The position numbers and the translations under genes were made by a program. A DNA stretch of 64,000 nucleotides from TMP-86 sp039807285. Its GTDB lineage: Bacteria > Pseudomonadota > Gammaproteobacteria > Steroidobacterales > Steroidobacteraceae. The stretch lies in NCBI GenBank assembly GCA_044226785.1, contig JBGAGK010000010.1, forward strand, positions 47,448 to 111,447. The letters run 5' to 3'. Each line of letters begins with the position of its first letter. Within the stretch, counting starts at the first letter, position 1. Below, piece by piece: positions 35,500-46,059 of this stretch. The notes beneath the pieces are model-generated. The model worked only from the letters and a program-made list of their open reading frames with translations. It had not been told where the DNA came from and did not search any database.

Positions 35500-36446
35500 A
35501 AGTCATCCTCGCAGGCGCTGGCGCCTTCGGTCAGAAGCACCTCGACGCCATCAAGATCATCGGCGGCATCGAAGTCGTCTCGCTGATCGGCCGCGACATC
35601 GAAGCCACGCGCGCAGCCGCCGGCAAGTACGGCGTCAAGCACTACACCACCGACCTGCAGGCCGCGCTCGCGCTGCCCGGCGTGGATGCCGCCATCCTGT
35701 GCACGCCCACCCAGATGCACGCCGACCAGGCCATGCAGTGCATGGAAGCCGGCAAGCACGTGCAGGTGGAGATTCCGCTGGCCGACAGCTGGGCGGGCGC
35801 CGAGGCCGTGGCCCGGATGCAGCGGCGCACCGGCCTTGTGTGCATGGTGGGTCACACGCGCCGCTTCAACCCCTCGCATCAGTGGGTTCACCAGCGCATC
35901 AGGAAGGGCGAGCTGAACATCCAGCAAATGGACGTGCAGACGTACTTCTTCCGCCGAACCAACATGAACGCCCTGGGCCAGCCGCGTTCCTGGACGGATC
36001 ATCTGCTGTGGCATCACGCGGCCCACACCGTGGACCTGTTCGCCTACCAGTGCGGCGCGCCGGTCACCCTCGCGCATGCCATCCAGGGCCCCATCCATCC
36101 CAGGCTCGGGATCGCCATGGACATGTCGATCCAGATGAAAAGCGCCAACGGCGCCATCTGCACCCTGTCGCTGTCATTCAACAACGACGGCCCGCTCGGC
36201 ACCTTTTTCCGCTACATCTGCGACAACGGCACCTACATCGCCCGCTACGACGATCTGATGGACGGCAAGGACAACAAAATCGACGTGTCGAAAGTGGATG
36301 TCTCCATGAACGGCATCGAGCTGCAAGATCGGGAATTCTTCAGCGCCATCGACAAGGGCCGGGAGCCCAATGCCAGCGTGGACAAGGTGCTCGACTGCTA
36401 TCGCGTGCTGAACCAGCTCGAACAGCAACTGAACGCGCAGGGGTGA
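35496..36446 (+). CDS. ligC: 4-carboxy-2-hydroxymuconate-6-semialdehyde dehydrogenase
   Basis: A 316-residue Gfo/Idh/MocA-fold oxidoreductase with a Rossmann start (VILAGAGAFGQKHLDAI), the QVEIPLAD segment where many relatives have EKP, and the WHHAAHTVDLF motif. It oxidises the hemiacetal form of the ring-cleavage product to 2-pyrone-4,6-dicarboxylate with NADP. It is the last gene of the lig operon; 25 bases separate it from the convergent MFS gene. Confidence 0.94.
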   Translation: MKVILAGAGAFGQKHLDAIKIIGGIEVVSLIGRDIEATRAAAGKYGVKHYTTDLQAALALPGVDAAILCTPTQMHADQAMQCMEAGKHVQVEIPLADSWAGAEAVARMQRRTGLVCMVGHTRRFNPSHQWVHQRIRKGELNIQQMDVQTYFFRRTNMNALGQPRSWTDHLLWHHAAHTVDLFAYQCGAPVTLAHAIQGPIHPRLGIAMDMSIQMKSANGAICTLSLSFNNDGPLGTFFRYICDNGTYIARYDDLMDGKDNKIDVSKVDVSMNGIELQDREFFSAIDKGREPNASVDKVLDCYRVLNQLEQQLNAQG

Positions 36447-36471
36447 GGCGCGCCCGCCTTCCGGCGCCGGC

Positions 36472-38190
36472 TCACGACTCCCTGCGCTCAGGCGGATCCA
36501 GCTGCACCGCACTGCCCGGTATCAGCGGATCAGTCCTCGAGACACGCTCTCCGACCCGTTCTCCGTAGGACTTCGCGGCCGCTTCGATTGCCGTTGGCGG
36601 ACGCTCCAGATACCGCACGATGCGTGGCCGATCCTCGCCGCGGTGGAAGCTGTACGCATGCTCCTCGATCGCCTGATCCGCCCTCGTCAGGCGCAGGCGA
36701 CGGCGCAGGTGTGCCGTCCAGGTCGCGCTGTGAAATCGCTCGACCCAGATTTCCGGCTCATCGATATCCTGCATCAGGCTCCAGCCCCGTGCGCCGTCGC
36801 GGCGCCGCACCCTCGCAAGCTCGATCATGGCCGCTACGAACGCCTCATGATCCTCGGGCGCAACGCGGTATTCCACGTTGACGACGATCGGACCGCTTTG
36901 GGGGACGATATCGAGCTTCGGCGACAATGCGGGCGAGTCCCGGCGCAGCGACTCCAGATCGAGCACATCGGCCTGCGGCACCCGCAGCCAGCGCCCGAAC
37001 GGCACGGACAACAGGAAGCCGATGCCCGCCGCGACGAGGCTTGTGCGAAGTGAAGCGGAATGCGCCACCTCACCCCACAACCAGCTTCCCAGTGCCAGAC
37101 CCCCGAAAGTCATCGTCTGGTAGATCGCAACCGTACGACCCACCACCCAGCGTGGTGAGGATATCTGCACGGACGCATTGAAGGTCGAAAGGCACCCCAC
37201 CCAGGCAGCGCCCGCGGCGCAAAGCGCCAGCATGGTCGTCACCAGCCACGGACTCCATGCGGTAACGATCGAGCTGAGTCCGAAAAGCGCACTGCCCGCA
37301 CGCACCAGTGCCTCATTGGACATGCGCATGCGCAAGTGCGAGACCATCAGTGCCCCAATGACCGCACCGCCCCCGAATGCGCCCAGCAGCACACCGTAGG
37401 TGATCGCCCCGCCGCCGACCAGATCGCGGGCGATGAGCGGCATCAGCGCCCAGACGGCGCTGCCGAGCACACCAAATACCGTGGCGCGAACGAAACTCGC
37501 GACCAGCGTCGGTGAGAGCCGCGCATAACGCAGCCCCGCGAACATCGCCGCTCCCAGACTCTCCGGCGGCAGGGTGCTGCTGGACGGCGCGCGGCGCCAG
37601 CTACCGAGTACCACCATCAAGCCGAGATACGAGAACGCGTTCACCAGAAACGCAAGCTGGGCACCGAATGCGGCCACGATCGCGCCTCCGATCCCCGGTC
37701 CCACGGTGCGCGCAATGTTGAAGCCGAGACTGTTCAGCGCAACGGCACTGGGAACGAGCTCGCGCGGCACCTGCTCTCCGACCGAGGACTGCCACGCGGG
37801 ACCATATAGCGCTGCCCCGCACCCGATCAGGAAGGTGAAGCCGAGCAGGACCCATGGCGTGATCAGCCCGCGCCAGGTGATCCAGGCGAGGGCGAGCGAC
37901 ACGAGCAGCATGATCGCCTGCGCGATCAGCATCAGGCGGCGACGATCCCAGATATCCGCCAGCGCGCCGGCAAGGAGCGACAGCAGCATGATCGGCAAGG
38001 TCGTCGAGGTCTGAACGAGCGCGACCATGTCCGGCGTGGGCGCGATCGACAGCATCAGCCACGCGGCGCCGACCCCCTGGATCAGGCTGCCGAAAGTCGA
38101 GATGAGCGTCGCGATCCAGATGGCCGCGAAAATACGCACGCCAAATGGCGCGAGTGTCGCGGCGCGCCACCGCTCGAAGGCCGCGTTCAT
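36472..38190 (-). CDS. EntS-type MFS exporter with C-terminal soluble domain
   Basis: About 572 residues. The first 400 or so form 11-12 membrane spans with an ADIWDRRRLM loop, matching the MFS_3/EntS exporter group. The last 150 residues (VNVEYRVAPEDHEAFVAAM to VRYLERPP) form a ferredoxin-like alpha-beta domain like antibiotic-biosynthesis monooxygenase folds, a known extension in this family. The start at 38190 is the first ATG before the membrane spans; a GTG at 38205 is possible. It is divergent from an acyl-CoA dehydrogenase gene, with 169 bases between. The substrate is unknown. Confidence 0.83.
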   Translation of the reverse strand: MNAAFERWRAATLAPFGVRIFAAIWIATLISTFGSLIQGVGAAWLMLSIAPTPDMVALVQTSTTLPIMLLSLLAGALADIWDRRRLMLIAQAIMLLVSLALAWITWRGLITPWVLLGFTFLIGCGAALYGPAWQSSVGEQVPRELVPSAVALNSLGFNIARTVGPGIGGAIVAAFGAQLAFLVNAFSYLGLMVVLGSWRRAPSSSTLPPESLGAAMFAGLRYARLSPTLVASFVRATVFGVLGSAVWALMPLIARDLVGGGAITYGVLLGAFGGGAVIGALMVSHLRMRMSNEALVRAGSALFGLSSIVTAWSPWLVTTMLALCAAGAAWVGCLSTFNASVQISSPRWVVGRTVAIYQTMTFGGLALGSWLWGEVAHSASLRTSLVAAGIGFLLSVPFGRWLRVPQADVLDLESLRRDSPALSPKLDIVPQSGPIVVNVEYRVAPEDHEAFVAAMIELARVRRRDGARGWSLMQDIDEPEIWVERFHSATWTAHLRRRLRLTRADQAIEEHAYSFHRGEDRPRIVRYLERPPTAIEAAAKSYGERVGERVSRTDPLIPGSAVQLDPPERRES

Positions 38191-38359
38191 CCGCGCATCA
38201 GCCACGATGCAGGAAGTGGGCGTTGAAACATCTGCATTATTTCCAAAAGAAGCGTCCGCCACATGGGTTGCGAGTATTGTCCGGCAGGCAGCGTCCGAAA
38301 TCGAGTGCGGACCGGGATCTTGACTTGCACGCATATTTCGCCAGTCGTATCTTGCGGGA

Positions 38360-39997
<1,638 letters not shown>

Positions 39998-40012
39998 GTC
40001 CGGCCGCTCCCG

Positions 40013-40693
40013 TCAGCGCACGAACGCCGCCATGTGAAACGCCGCCTCGCGGACGCCCTGGCGATGCTCTGCACCGACGGGACAGGCGCGCCGGGCCAGA
40101 CACCCGCTCTGGCGGCAATCACTGCCTTGCGCCGAGCGCACGAAATCCCGGCAGCGCCCCGCTTCGTACCGGTCCGGATGGACCGCGTTCACCGGACAGG
40201 TATGCAGACAGGGCTTGGTGAGACAGGTATCGCAAGGGTGCGGCGAAAGCCCCGGTGCGGGCAATTCGATCCGCTCCGCGAACAGCAACGCGCCACGATA
40301 GGAATGCCACAAGCCGAACTGCGGATGCATCAGGATGCCCAGCGGCGAGGCGCGCAGACCCTCGGCCTTCATCGCCCAGCGCTGGAATGGCCACCAGGGC
40401 GGGCCTCCGAATGGATACGCGCTGCCGGCGCCGAACCGGGCGGCGAGCCCGTCGATCACCCGTCGTGACCAGCGGTCCAGGGGATCGCCGAGTCCGTCGC
40501 GAAATTCCTCCGACGCTTCGAACGACGGCCACTGCGATGATCCGGCAAATCCGAGCAGCACCAGCGTTCCCGGACGGCGTCCGGTGCCGATTTCGGGCAC
40601 CTGGTCATCGACGGCCGGATGAAAGCCGCCCCGACAGTCAAGTCCCGCGTGACGCGCATCGGTCACCATCTGATCGTAGAAAATCCGGCTCAT
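40013..40693 (-). CDS. Uncharacterised 4Fe-4S protein
   Basis: A 226-residue protein. The C-terminal third has two cysteine clusters, CDTCLTKPCLHTCPVNA and CRQSGCLARRACPVG, spaced to bind iron-sulfur clusters in a QueG/ferredoxin-like manner. The N-terminal part (GTLVLLGFAGSSQWPSF, WSRRVIDGLAARFGAGSAYPFGGPPWWPF) resembles the cofactor-free front region of such reductase-like proteins. The start at 40693 is the first ATG giving the conserved N-terminus. Its gene is divergent from bioF. Biotin synthase BioB needs Fe-S clusters, but a link is speculation. The function is unknown. Confidence 0.75.
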   Translation of the reverse strand: MSRIFYDQMVTDARHAGLDCRGGFHPAVDDQVPEIGTGRRPGTLVLLGFAGSSQWPSFEASEEFRDGLGDPLDRWSRRVIDGLAARFGAGSAYPFGGPPWWPFQRWAMKAEGLRASPLGILMHPQFGLWHSYRGALLFAERIELPAPGLSPHPCDTCLTKPCLHTCPVNAVHPDRYEAGRCRDFVRSAQGSDCRQSGCLARRACPVGAEHRQGVREAAFHMAAFVR

Positions 40694-40794
40694 GGATGCT
40701 GGACATCTTGCGCGATCGATGCATTCCGTGTCGAGACCTTGACAGGCAGGTGCCAACCCCTTGCAATCGCGGCTCCCGACCAAAAGGCCAACCC

Positions 40795-41955
40795 TTGTCA
40801 TTGCCTTCAGCATTTTCCGGGCTTGCGCCCTTCGACCATCAGCTCGGCGACCTCGCGGCGCAGTCTCGCCGCCGTGCGTTGTCACCTCGCGCCGGAGTGG
40901 ATTTTTCCTCCAACGATTATCTGGGGCTTGCCAACTGCGCGCGTCTTCGAAAGGCCGTGGGTGAAGCGCTCGCGCGAGGCACACCCGTTGGTGCCACCGG
41001 CTCGAGGCTCCTGCGAGGCAATGCCCCTGAACACGAAGAACTGGAGGCTTTCGCGGCGAGGTTTTTCGGTGCCGAGCGCTCGCTGTACTTCGGCAGCGGA
41101 TATGCTGCGAACCATGCGCTGTTGTCCACCCTGCCGCAGCGGGGTGATCTGGTGATCCTCGATGAACTGCTGCACGCCAGCGCCAACGAAGGCGCGCGGG
41201 CCGGGAGGGCGCAGTTCTGCCGTACGGCGCACAACGATGCGGATGCGGTGGAGTCCCGGATCCTGGAGTATCGCGCGGCCGGCGGCACCGGACGCGTCTG
41301 GGTGGCCGTGGAAAGCCTCTACAGCATGGACGGAGACCGCGCACCCCTGCCTGCGCTGGCCACTCTGGCGCAACGGCACGAGGCCTTCCTGCTCATCGAC
41401 GAAGCCCATGCCACGGGTGTGTTCGGGTCCGGCGGGCGCGGACTCGCATCGGGCCTCGAGGGCCAGGAGAACGTCGTGGTGCTGCACACCTGCGGCAAGG
41501 CCCTGGGTGGGTCCGGTGCCCTCCTCACCGGTTCGCGGACCCTGATCGACTTCCTGATCAACCGTGCGCGCGCGTTCATCTATGCCACCGCGCCATCCCC
41601 GCTCATGGCGGTGGCCGCGCATGAATCCCTGTGCATTCTGGAAGAGGAACCCGAGCGTCGAGAACGGCTCATGCGCCAGGTGACGCTCGCCGCCAGGGGA
41701 CTTTCGCGCGTGGCACCGGGTCTGAAAATCAGCGGATCTCAGATCCAACCCATCCGGGTCGGCGAGGAAGCGCGCGCGATGCGACTGGCCGCACGCCTGC
41801 AGCAGCAGGGCTTCGACATCCGCGCCGTCCGCCCGCCCACGGTGCCTGCCGGCACATCACGCCTGCGCCTGTCCATCACGCTCAATGCCACGGAGCAGGA
41901 CATCCATGCCTTGCTGGAGGCATTGGGGTCGGACTGCATGGACCTGCCGGCATGA
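40795..41955 (+). CDS. bioF: 8-amino-7-oxononanoate synthase
   Basis: About 386 residues, the usual size for BioF. It condenses pimeloyl-ACP or pimeloyl-CoA with alanine in biotin synthesis using PLP. Visible motifs are FSSNDYLGLAN, GATGSRLLRGN, VESLYSMDGDRAPL, DEAHATGVFG and the PLP lysine in HTCGKALGGSGA. The start is uncertain: no ATG lies near the conserved N-terminus. I choose the TTG at 40795, 37 residues before FSSNDYLGL, with an ATG at 40696 as the long alternative, which would begin two bases from the divergent Fe-S gene start. It overlaps bioA by four bases. Confidence 0.9.
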   Translation: MSLPSAFSGLAPFDHQLGDLAAQSRRRALSPRAGVDFSSNDYLGLANCARLRKAVGEALARGTPVGATGSRLLRGNAPEHEELEAFAARFFGAERSLYFGSGYAANHALLSTLPQRGDLVILDELLHASANEGARAGRAQFCRTAHNDADAVESRILEYRAAGGTGRVWVAVESLYSMDGDRAPLPALATLAQRHEAFLLIDEAHATGVFGSGGRGLASGLEGQENVVVLHTCGKALGGSGALLTGSRTLIDFLINRARAFIYATAPSPLMAVAAHESLCILEEEPERRERLMRQVTLAARGLSRVAPGLKISGSQIQPIRVGEEARAMRLAARLQQQGFDIRAVRPPTVPAGTSRLRLSITLNATEQDIHALLEALGSDCMDLPA

Positions 41956-43208
41956 GCTCGCCGATCTGGCATCCTTTCACCCAGCACGCGCTGCGCCATG
42001 ATTTCCCCGGCATCGTGCGCACCGAAGGGGCGTACCTGCACACCCGCGACGGGCGGCGCATCCTGGATGCCATCTGCTCCTGGTGGGTCATCACTCACGG
42101 CCACCGCCATCCGGCCATCGTCGATGCGGTGAAGCGGCAGCTCGATAGCCTGGATCAGGTGATCTTCGCCGAATTCACGCACGAGCCGGCTGAGACACTG
42201 GCGCACAGGCTCCTCGAGGTGCTGCCGCAAGGGCTCTCGCATGTGTTCTATTCCGACAGCGGCTCCACCGCCGTCGAAGTCGCACTCAAGATGGCGCTGG
42301 GATACTGGCGTCATCGGGGTGAGACGCGATCACGGCTCGTGGTGCTCGAGCATGGCTATCACGGGGATACCGTCGGCGCCATGTCGGTGGGTGAACGCGG
42401 CCTGTTCACCCGCCCTTACGAACCGCTCCTGTTTCAGGTGGAGCGTATCCCGTTTCCGGCCTCCGGCCGGGAGGCCGTTACGCTGGATGCACTGGAGCAT
42501 CTGTGCCGCAGGCAGGATACAGCGGCACTTCTGGTCGAGCCCCTGGTCCTGGGCGCCGGCGGCATGCTCATGTACCCGGCCGCAACGCTCAGACGGATGC
42601 GCGAGATTTGCACACGCTTCGGCATCCTGTTCCTCGCCGATGAGGTCATGACCGGCTGGGGGCGTACCGGCACCCGCTTCGCCTGCGAGCAGGCGCACAT
42701 CACACCCGACATCCTGTGCTCGTCAAAGGGACTGACGGGCGGGCTCCTGCCGCTTGCCGTCACGGCCTGCATTCCGTCGATTTTCGAGGCCCACTTCTCC
42801 ACCGACCGTGAGCGCACGTTCTGGCACTCCAGTTCCTTCACAGCCAATCCGGTCGCCTGCGCGGCGGGGCTCGCCAATCTCGAGGTCTGGAGCCGCGAAC
42901 CCGTTTCCGAGCGCATCGGCGCCCTCACGCAATGGCAGACCCAAGAACTTGCGCGCCTGCATGATCTGCCCGGCGTCCGCGATCCGCGCCAGTGCGGCAC
43001 CATCACGGCGTTTGACGTTGCCGCTCCCGATGCCGGGTACCTCGCCACCGTCGGCCCCAGGCTCCACGAATTCTTCCGCGACCGCAGCGTGCTGTTGCGC
43101 CCACTGGGCAACACCGTTTACGTCATGCCGCCCTACTGCATCACCCGCAACGAACTGCACGGTCTGTACGACATCATCCGCGAAGCCCTGGATACCCTTG
43201 TGCGCTGA
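41952..43208 (+). CDS. bioA: Adenosylmethionine-8-amino-7-oxononanoate aminotransferase
   Basis: A 418-residue class III aminotransferase that makes 7,8-diaminopelargonate from the BioF product, with S-adenosylmethionine as amino donor in the classical enzyme. WHPFTQH, ICSWWVITHGHRHPAI, YSDSGSTAVEVALKMA, DEVMTGWGRTG and the PLP lysine in CSSKGLTGG are present. It is coupled to bioF by an ATGA overlap. bioB, bioC and bioD are not in the window, so the pathway is split. Its 3' end overlaps the convergent doxX gene by 35 bases. Confidence 0.95.
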   Translation: MSSPIWHPFTQHALRHDFPGIVRTEGAYLHTRDGRRILDAICSWWVITHGHRHPAIVDAVKRQLDSLDQVIFAEFTHEPAETLAHRLLEVLPQGLSHVFYSDSGSTAVEVALKMALGYWRHRGETRSRLVVLEHGYHGDTVGAMSVGERGLFTRPYEPLLFQVERIPFPASGREAVTLDALEHLCRRQDTAALLVEPLVLGAGGMLMYPAATLRRMREICTRFGILFLADEVMTGWGRTGTRFACEQAHITPDILCSSKGLTGGLLPLAVTACIPSIFEAHFSTDRERTFWHSSSFTANPVACAAGLANLEVWSREPVSERIGALTQWQTQELARLHDLPGVRDPRQCGTITAFDVAAPDAGYLATVGPRLHEFFRDRSVLLRPLGNTVYVMPPYCITRNELHGLYDIIREALDTLVR

Positions 43209-43680
43209 CCGGGCTCGGCAATCGATCAGCCGTGATTGATCGATCCCGGCGAATCCAGCGGTCCACCGACAGGGCACCACCGCCGGCGATGGCCAGCCAC
43301 AGGAAGATGGCCAGGTACGCCGTTTCGTCAAAGCCCAGCAGCGTCTCCAGCGAATCCACATCGGCCCACTTGGCCGCCCTGATGGCCACGATCATGGTGA
43401 TACCAAGGGCACCGGCCGAGACGCGGGTCAGAAAACCGAAAATCAGGAACAGGCCCCCGAAGAATTCCACACCTGACACGAAAGGTGTGAGCAGATGAGG
43501 CAAGGGAATTCCCCAGGCAATGAAGTTCTCGGTCACGGCGGGAAGATGGGTGAGTTTCCCCCAGCCGCTCCACAGGAACACCCACCCGACGACGAACCGT
43601 GCAAACAGCGGCCCCAGCGCGACCAGATGTCGCGACACCCGTTCCGGGCGTTCAATCAGCCATTCACTCAAGAAATTCAT
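43174..43680 (-). CDS. DoxX-family membrane protein
   Basis: A 168-residue integral membrane protein with four hydrophobic segments and the DoxX pattern (FARFVVGWVFLWSGWGKLTHLPAVTENF, GVEFFGGLFLIFGFLTRVSAGAL). DoxX proteins are found with redox, copper and thiol stress genes. It lies 79 bases downstream of the bufferin-like gene on the same strand, across a terminator-like hairpin. DoxX-type proteins accompany bufferin genes in known metal-induced operons, so a shared metal-stress role is likely but inferred. The last codons overlap the end of bioA on the other strand. Confidence 0.88.
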   Translation of the reverse strand: MNFLSEWLIERPERVSRHLVALGPLFARFVVGWVFLWSGWGKLTHLPAVTENFIAWGIPLPHLLTPFVSGVEFFGGLFLIFGFLTRVSAGALGITMIVAIRAAKWADVDSLETLLGFDETAYLAIFLWLAIAGGGALSVDRWIRRDRSITADRLPSPVSAQGYPGLRG

Positions 43681-43695
43681 GGCACACCCCTTGAT

Positions 43696-43744
43696 AAAAA
43701 GGGGGCAGGCAGCGATTGACCCGACGTCCGCGCCCGCCCCTTTT
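43696..43744 (-). terminator. Intrinsic terminator/attenuator between the bufferin-like gene and doxX
   Basis: AAAAGGGG on one side and CCCCTTTT on the other, extended by GGC/GCC with one mismatch and one bulge, form a strong stem with a loop of about 20 bases. On the minus strand it ends in a T-run (CCCCCTTTTTAT), as expected for a factor-independent terminator. It lies between two co-directional genes and would let the small peptide be made in excess of DoxX. Confidence 0.7.
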
Positions 43745-43759
43745 GTGCATCGAAACCGC

Positions 43760-44011
43760 TTATTTCTTCTCTGCTTGCGCGGCGTCGCACTGCTTCTTCG
43801 TCATTTCCAGAAAGCCCTGCCCCTTGCAGGCATTCTGGCCCTTGCACGCATTGTGTGCCGACTTGCAGGCCGACTGGCCTTTGCAGGCGTTGACACCCGC
43901 ACAATGCATTTTGGCCTCATCCGCATGGGCAGCAGCCAGCGGCAGGGACGCAAAAAGCATCGCCGCCGCGCCTGCCAGGGCAGTTCCGGAAATGGTCTTC
44001 TTCAGGTTCAT
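43760..44011 (-). CDS. BufA2-like periplasmic bufferin (Cys-rich metallophore precursor)
   Basis: An 83-residue exported peptide. A signal peptide runs to about AHA at residue 30. The mature part holds six cysteines (37, 43, 49, 56, 62, 75), most in repeated ACKGQ or ACK units, with MHCAGVNACKGQ at the front. This matches the BufA2-type bufferin precursors, whose cysteines are turned into copper-binding thiooxazoles by an MNIO (DUF692) enzyme. Neither the MNIO enzyme nor its DUF2063 partner is nearby; only DoxX follows. The start at 44011 has GGGAG at good spacing. The peptide may be modified by enzymes encoded elsewhere or may bind metal unmodified. Confidence 0.82.
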   Translation of the reverse strand: MNLKKTISGTALAGAAAMLFASLPLAAAHADEAKMHCAGVNACKGQSACKSAHNACKGQNACKGQGFLEMTKKQCDAAQAEKK

Positions 44012-44145
44012 GTATGGCTCCCGTCGTTCAGTCATGGTTGATGTTCGCGAAGCAATCGCCAGATCACTTCACTTGTCGAATCAGACCGGGGATGGGGCCG
44101 CGATATTTCCGCCGGGTACGCGAAATCCTTCCAAGGCTCCTGCGA

Positions 44146-46059
44146 TCAACCGATGAGCGCCTTGATTCGCTGGGTGCGGGACGCCGCATCGATCTGCCGG
44201 GCTCTCTCCAGAAGATCATGCATCTCCTGGGCCGGCAGGGCCCGACTGAACAGGAAGCCTTGAGCCTCGCTGCAATCATGTTCCTGGAGGAACATCAGCT
44301 GCGGAAAGCTTTCCACGCCTTCGGCAGTGACGCTGATCTCGAGCGAGCGTGACATGGCAATGATGCCGGCGGCGATGGCGCGATCGTCGGCACAGTCATT
44401 CAGGTTGGACACGAATGACCGGTCGATCTTCAGACGATTCACGGCGAAATTGCGCAGCCGGCTGAAGCTGGAGTATCCGGTGCCGAAATCGTCGATGGCC
44501 AGCATCACTCCCAGGGCCTTGAGGCGGGCCAGCGCCTGCTCTGCCCAGACCTCATCGCTCATGACCACGGACTCGGTGATCTCGAGCTCCACCGTCGCAG
44601 GGTCGATTCCCGCTTCGCGTACGACTTCCGCGACACGCTCCGGGAATTCCTTCAGCATGAACTGCTGGCCGGACACATTGACCGCAATGCGGGGAACCGC
44701 CAATCCTTCGTCGCTCCAGCGGCGGGCCTGCTGGCAGGCATTGCGAAGCACCCAATCCCCGATCGGCAGGATCAACCCGGTCTCCTCGGCCACCGGAATG
44801 AATTGCGAGGGCGGCACCAGTCCGAGTTCGCTGTTGGTCCAGCGAAGGAGCGCCTCCACGCCGGAAAGATGTCCGCTTCGCACATCGAACTGCGGTTGAT
44901 AGTGCAGTTCGAACTCGCCTCTGTCCAGTGCGCCGCGCAGCTGCGCCTCGATGTTGAAACGCTGCAGTACGGCTGCATTCATCGATGCATCGAAAAACGC
45001 GAACGTGCCGGGACTGCGGCGCTTGGCGAAATACATGGCAAGGTCTGCATTGCGCAGCAGGGACTCCGCGTCGACGCCATCGGTCGGGTACAGCGCAATC
45101 CCCACACTCGGCGTCACCACCAGGGTGTGCAGGGCCAGTTGAATCGGCTCCTGCAAGGCTTCGATCAGCCTCCGTGCCACCATCGAGGCATCGTTCGGAT
45201 CATGCAGCTCAGGCAGCAGCACCATGAACTCGTCGCCGCCCAGTCGCGCGATGTCACCCGGCTTGGCGTTGGGGAGCGACTCACCGCTCAGAATATCGCC
45301 GTGGCGAAGCGAATTTCGCAACCGCGAGGCAACCTGGCACAACAGTTCATCGCCAACCGCATGACCCAGTGTGTCATTGACACGCTTGAAATTGTCGAGG
45401 TCAATATACAGAACCGCCATGAGCCGCTGGTGCCGCTTCGCCGCATCCACCGAACTCAGCAGACGTCTTCGCAACTGCTCGCGGTTGGGCAGACCCGTCA
45501 GCGAATCGAAGTACGCCAGCCGGACGATCTGCCGTTCGGTGCGCCACTTGCTGCCCAGCGCGATGGCCATCTGACGGATCTCGTGCGGGTGGAACGGCTT
45601 CTGCAGATAGGAAAGCTTGTCCTCCGGTGGCACCATGCCGCCCAGATCGCTGGGATCCACGTCGGAATAGGCGGTGCATACCACGATTTCCACCTCCGGA
45701 TCGATTTCCCGGATCCGGGCCGCGGCCCATGATCCGTCGCGCCCGGGTGGCATGCGCATGTCCAGAAAGACCACCGCGAAGGGACGATCCTCCGACAGGG
45801 CCGAGCGCACCTGCTCCACCGCAGACTCGGCGCTGTCGCAGAAGGAAGGCTCAAAGCGGGATGCACTGACCCTCACCCGGTCTTCGCCGTTTCGCGCGCC
45901 GGACGAATTGAACAGTTGGGCACGGAGTTTCTGGAAGGCGGCCAGATCCTCGCCGATGTCCGATTCGAGCAGGACCTGTCGATAGGCGTCGCGAATGGCT
46001 GCCTCGTCGTCAACGACCAGGATGCGCACGATGGATCGCTCGGAAGCTGCGGGTGTCAT
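44146..46059 (-). CDS. Response regulator with GGDEF and EAL domains
   Basis: A 637-residue two-component output protein. The receiver domain (residues 10-165) has Asp17-Asp18, the phospho-acceptor Asp100 in VVFLDMRMP and the KP pair in YLQKPFHP; it carries an insertion of about 25 residues after the first helix. A diguanylate cyclase domain follows with an intact GGDEF motif at 274-278, then a phosphodiesterase domain with an intact EAL motif at 402-404 and DDFGTGYSS later. It could make or break cyclic-di-GMP depending on phosphorylation. It overlaps the histidine kinase gene by four bases, so that kinase is its partner. Confidence 0.95.
   Translation of the reverse strand: MTPAASERSIVRILVVDDEAAIRDAYRQVLLESDIGEDLAAFQKLRAQLFNSSGARNGEDRVRVSASRFEPSFCDSAESAVEQVRSALSEDRPFAVVFLDMRMPPGRDGSWAAARIREIDPEVEIVVCTAYSDVDPSDLGGMVPPEDKLSYLQKPFHPHEIRQMAIALGSKWRTERQIVRLAYFDSLTGLPNREQLRRRLLSSVDAAKRHQRLMAVLYIDLDNFKRVNDTLGHAVGDELLCQVASRLRNSLRHGDILSGESLPNAKPGDIARLGGDEFMVLLPELHDPNDASMVARRLIEALQEPIQLALHTLVVTPSVGIALYPTDGVDAESLLRNADLAMYFAKRRSPGTFAFFDASMNAAVLQRFNIEAQLRGALDRGEFELHYQPQFDVRSGHLSGVEALLRWTNSELGLVPPSQFIPVAEETGLILPIGDWVLRNACQQARRWSDEGLAVPRIAVNVSGQQFMLKEFPERVAEVVREAGIDPATVELEITESVVMSDEVWAEQALARLKALGVMLAIDDFGTGYSSFSRLRNFAVNRLKIDRSFVSNLNDCADDRAIAAGIIAMSRSLEISVTAEGVESFPQLMFLQEHDCSEAQGFLFSRALPAQEMHDLLERARQIDAASRTQRIKALIG

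Noticed and set aside
36472..38190. MFS protein with soluble C-terminal domain as a novel fusion
   Set aside because: The EntS/MFS_3 group commonly carries a C-terminal extension of this kind, so it is not unusual.
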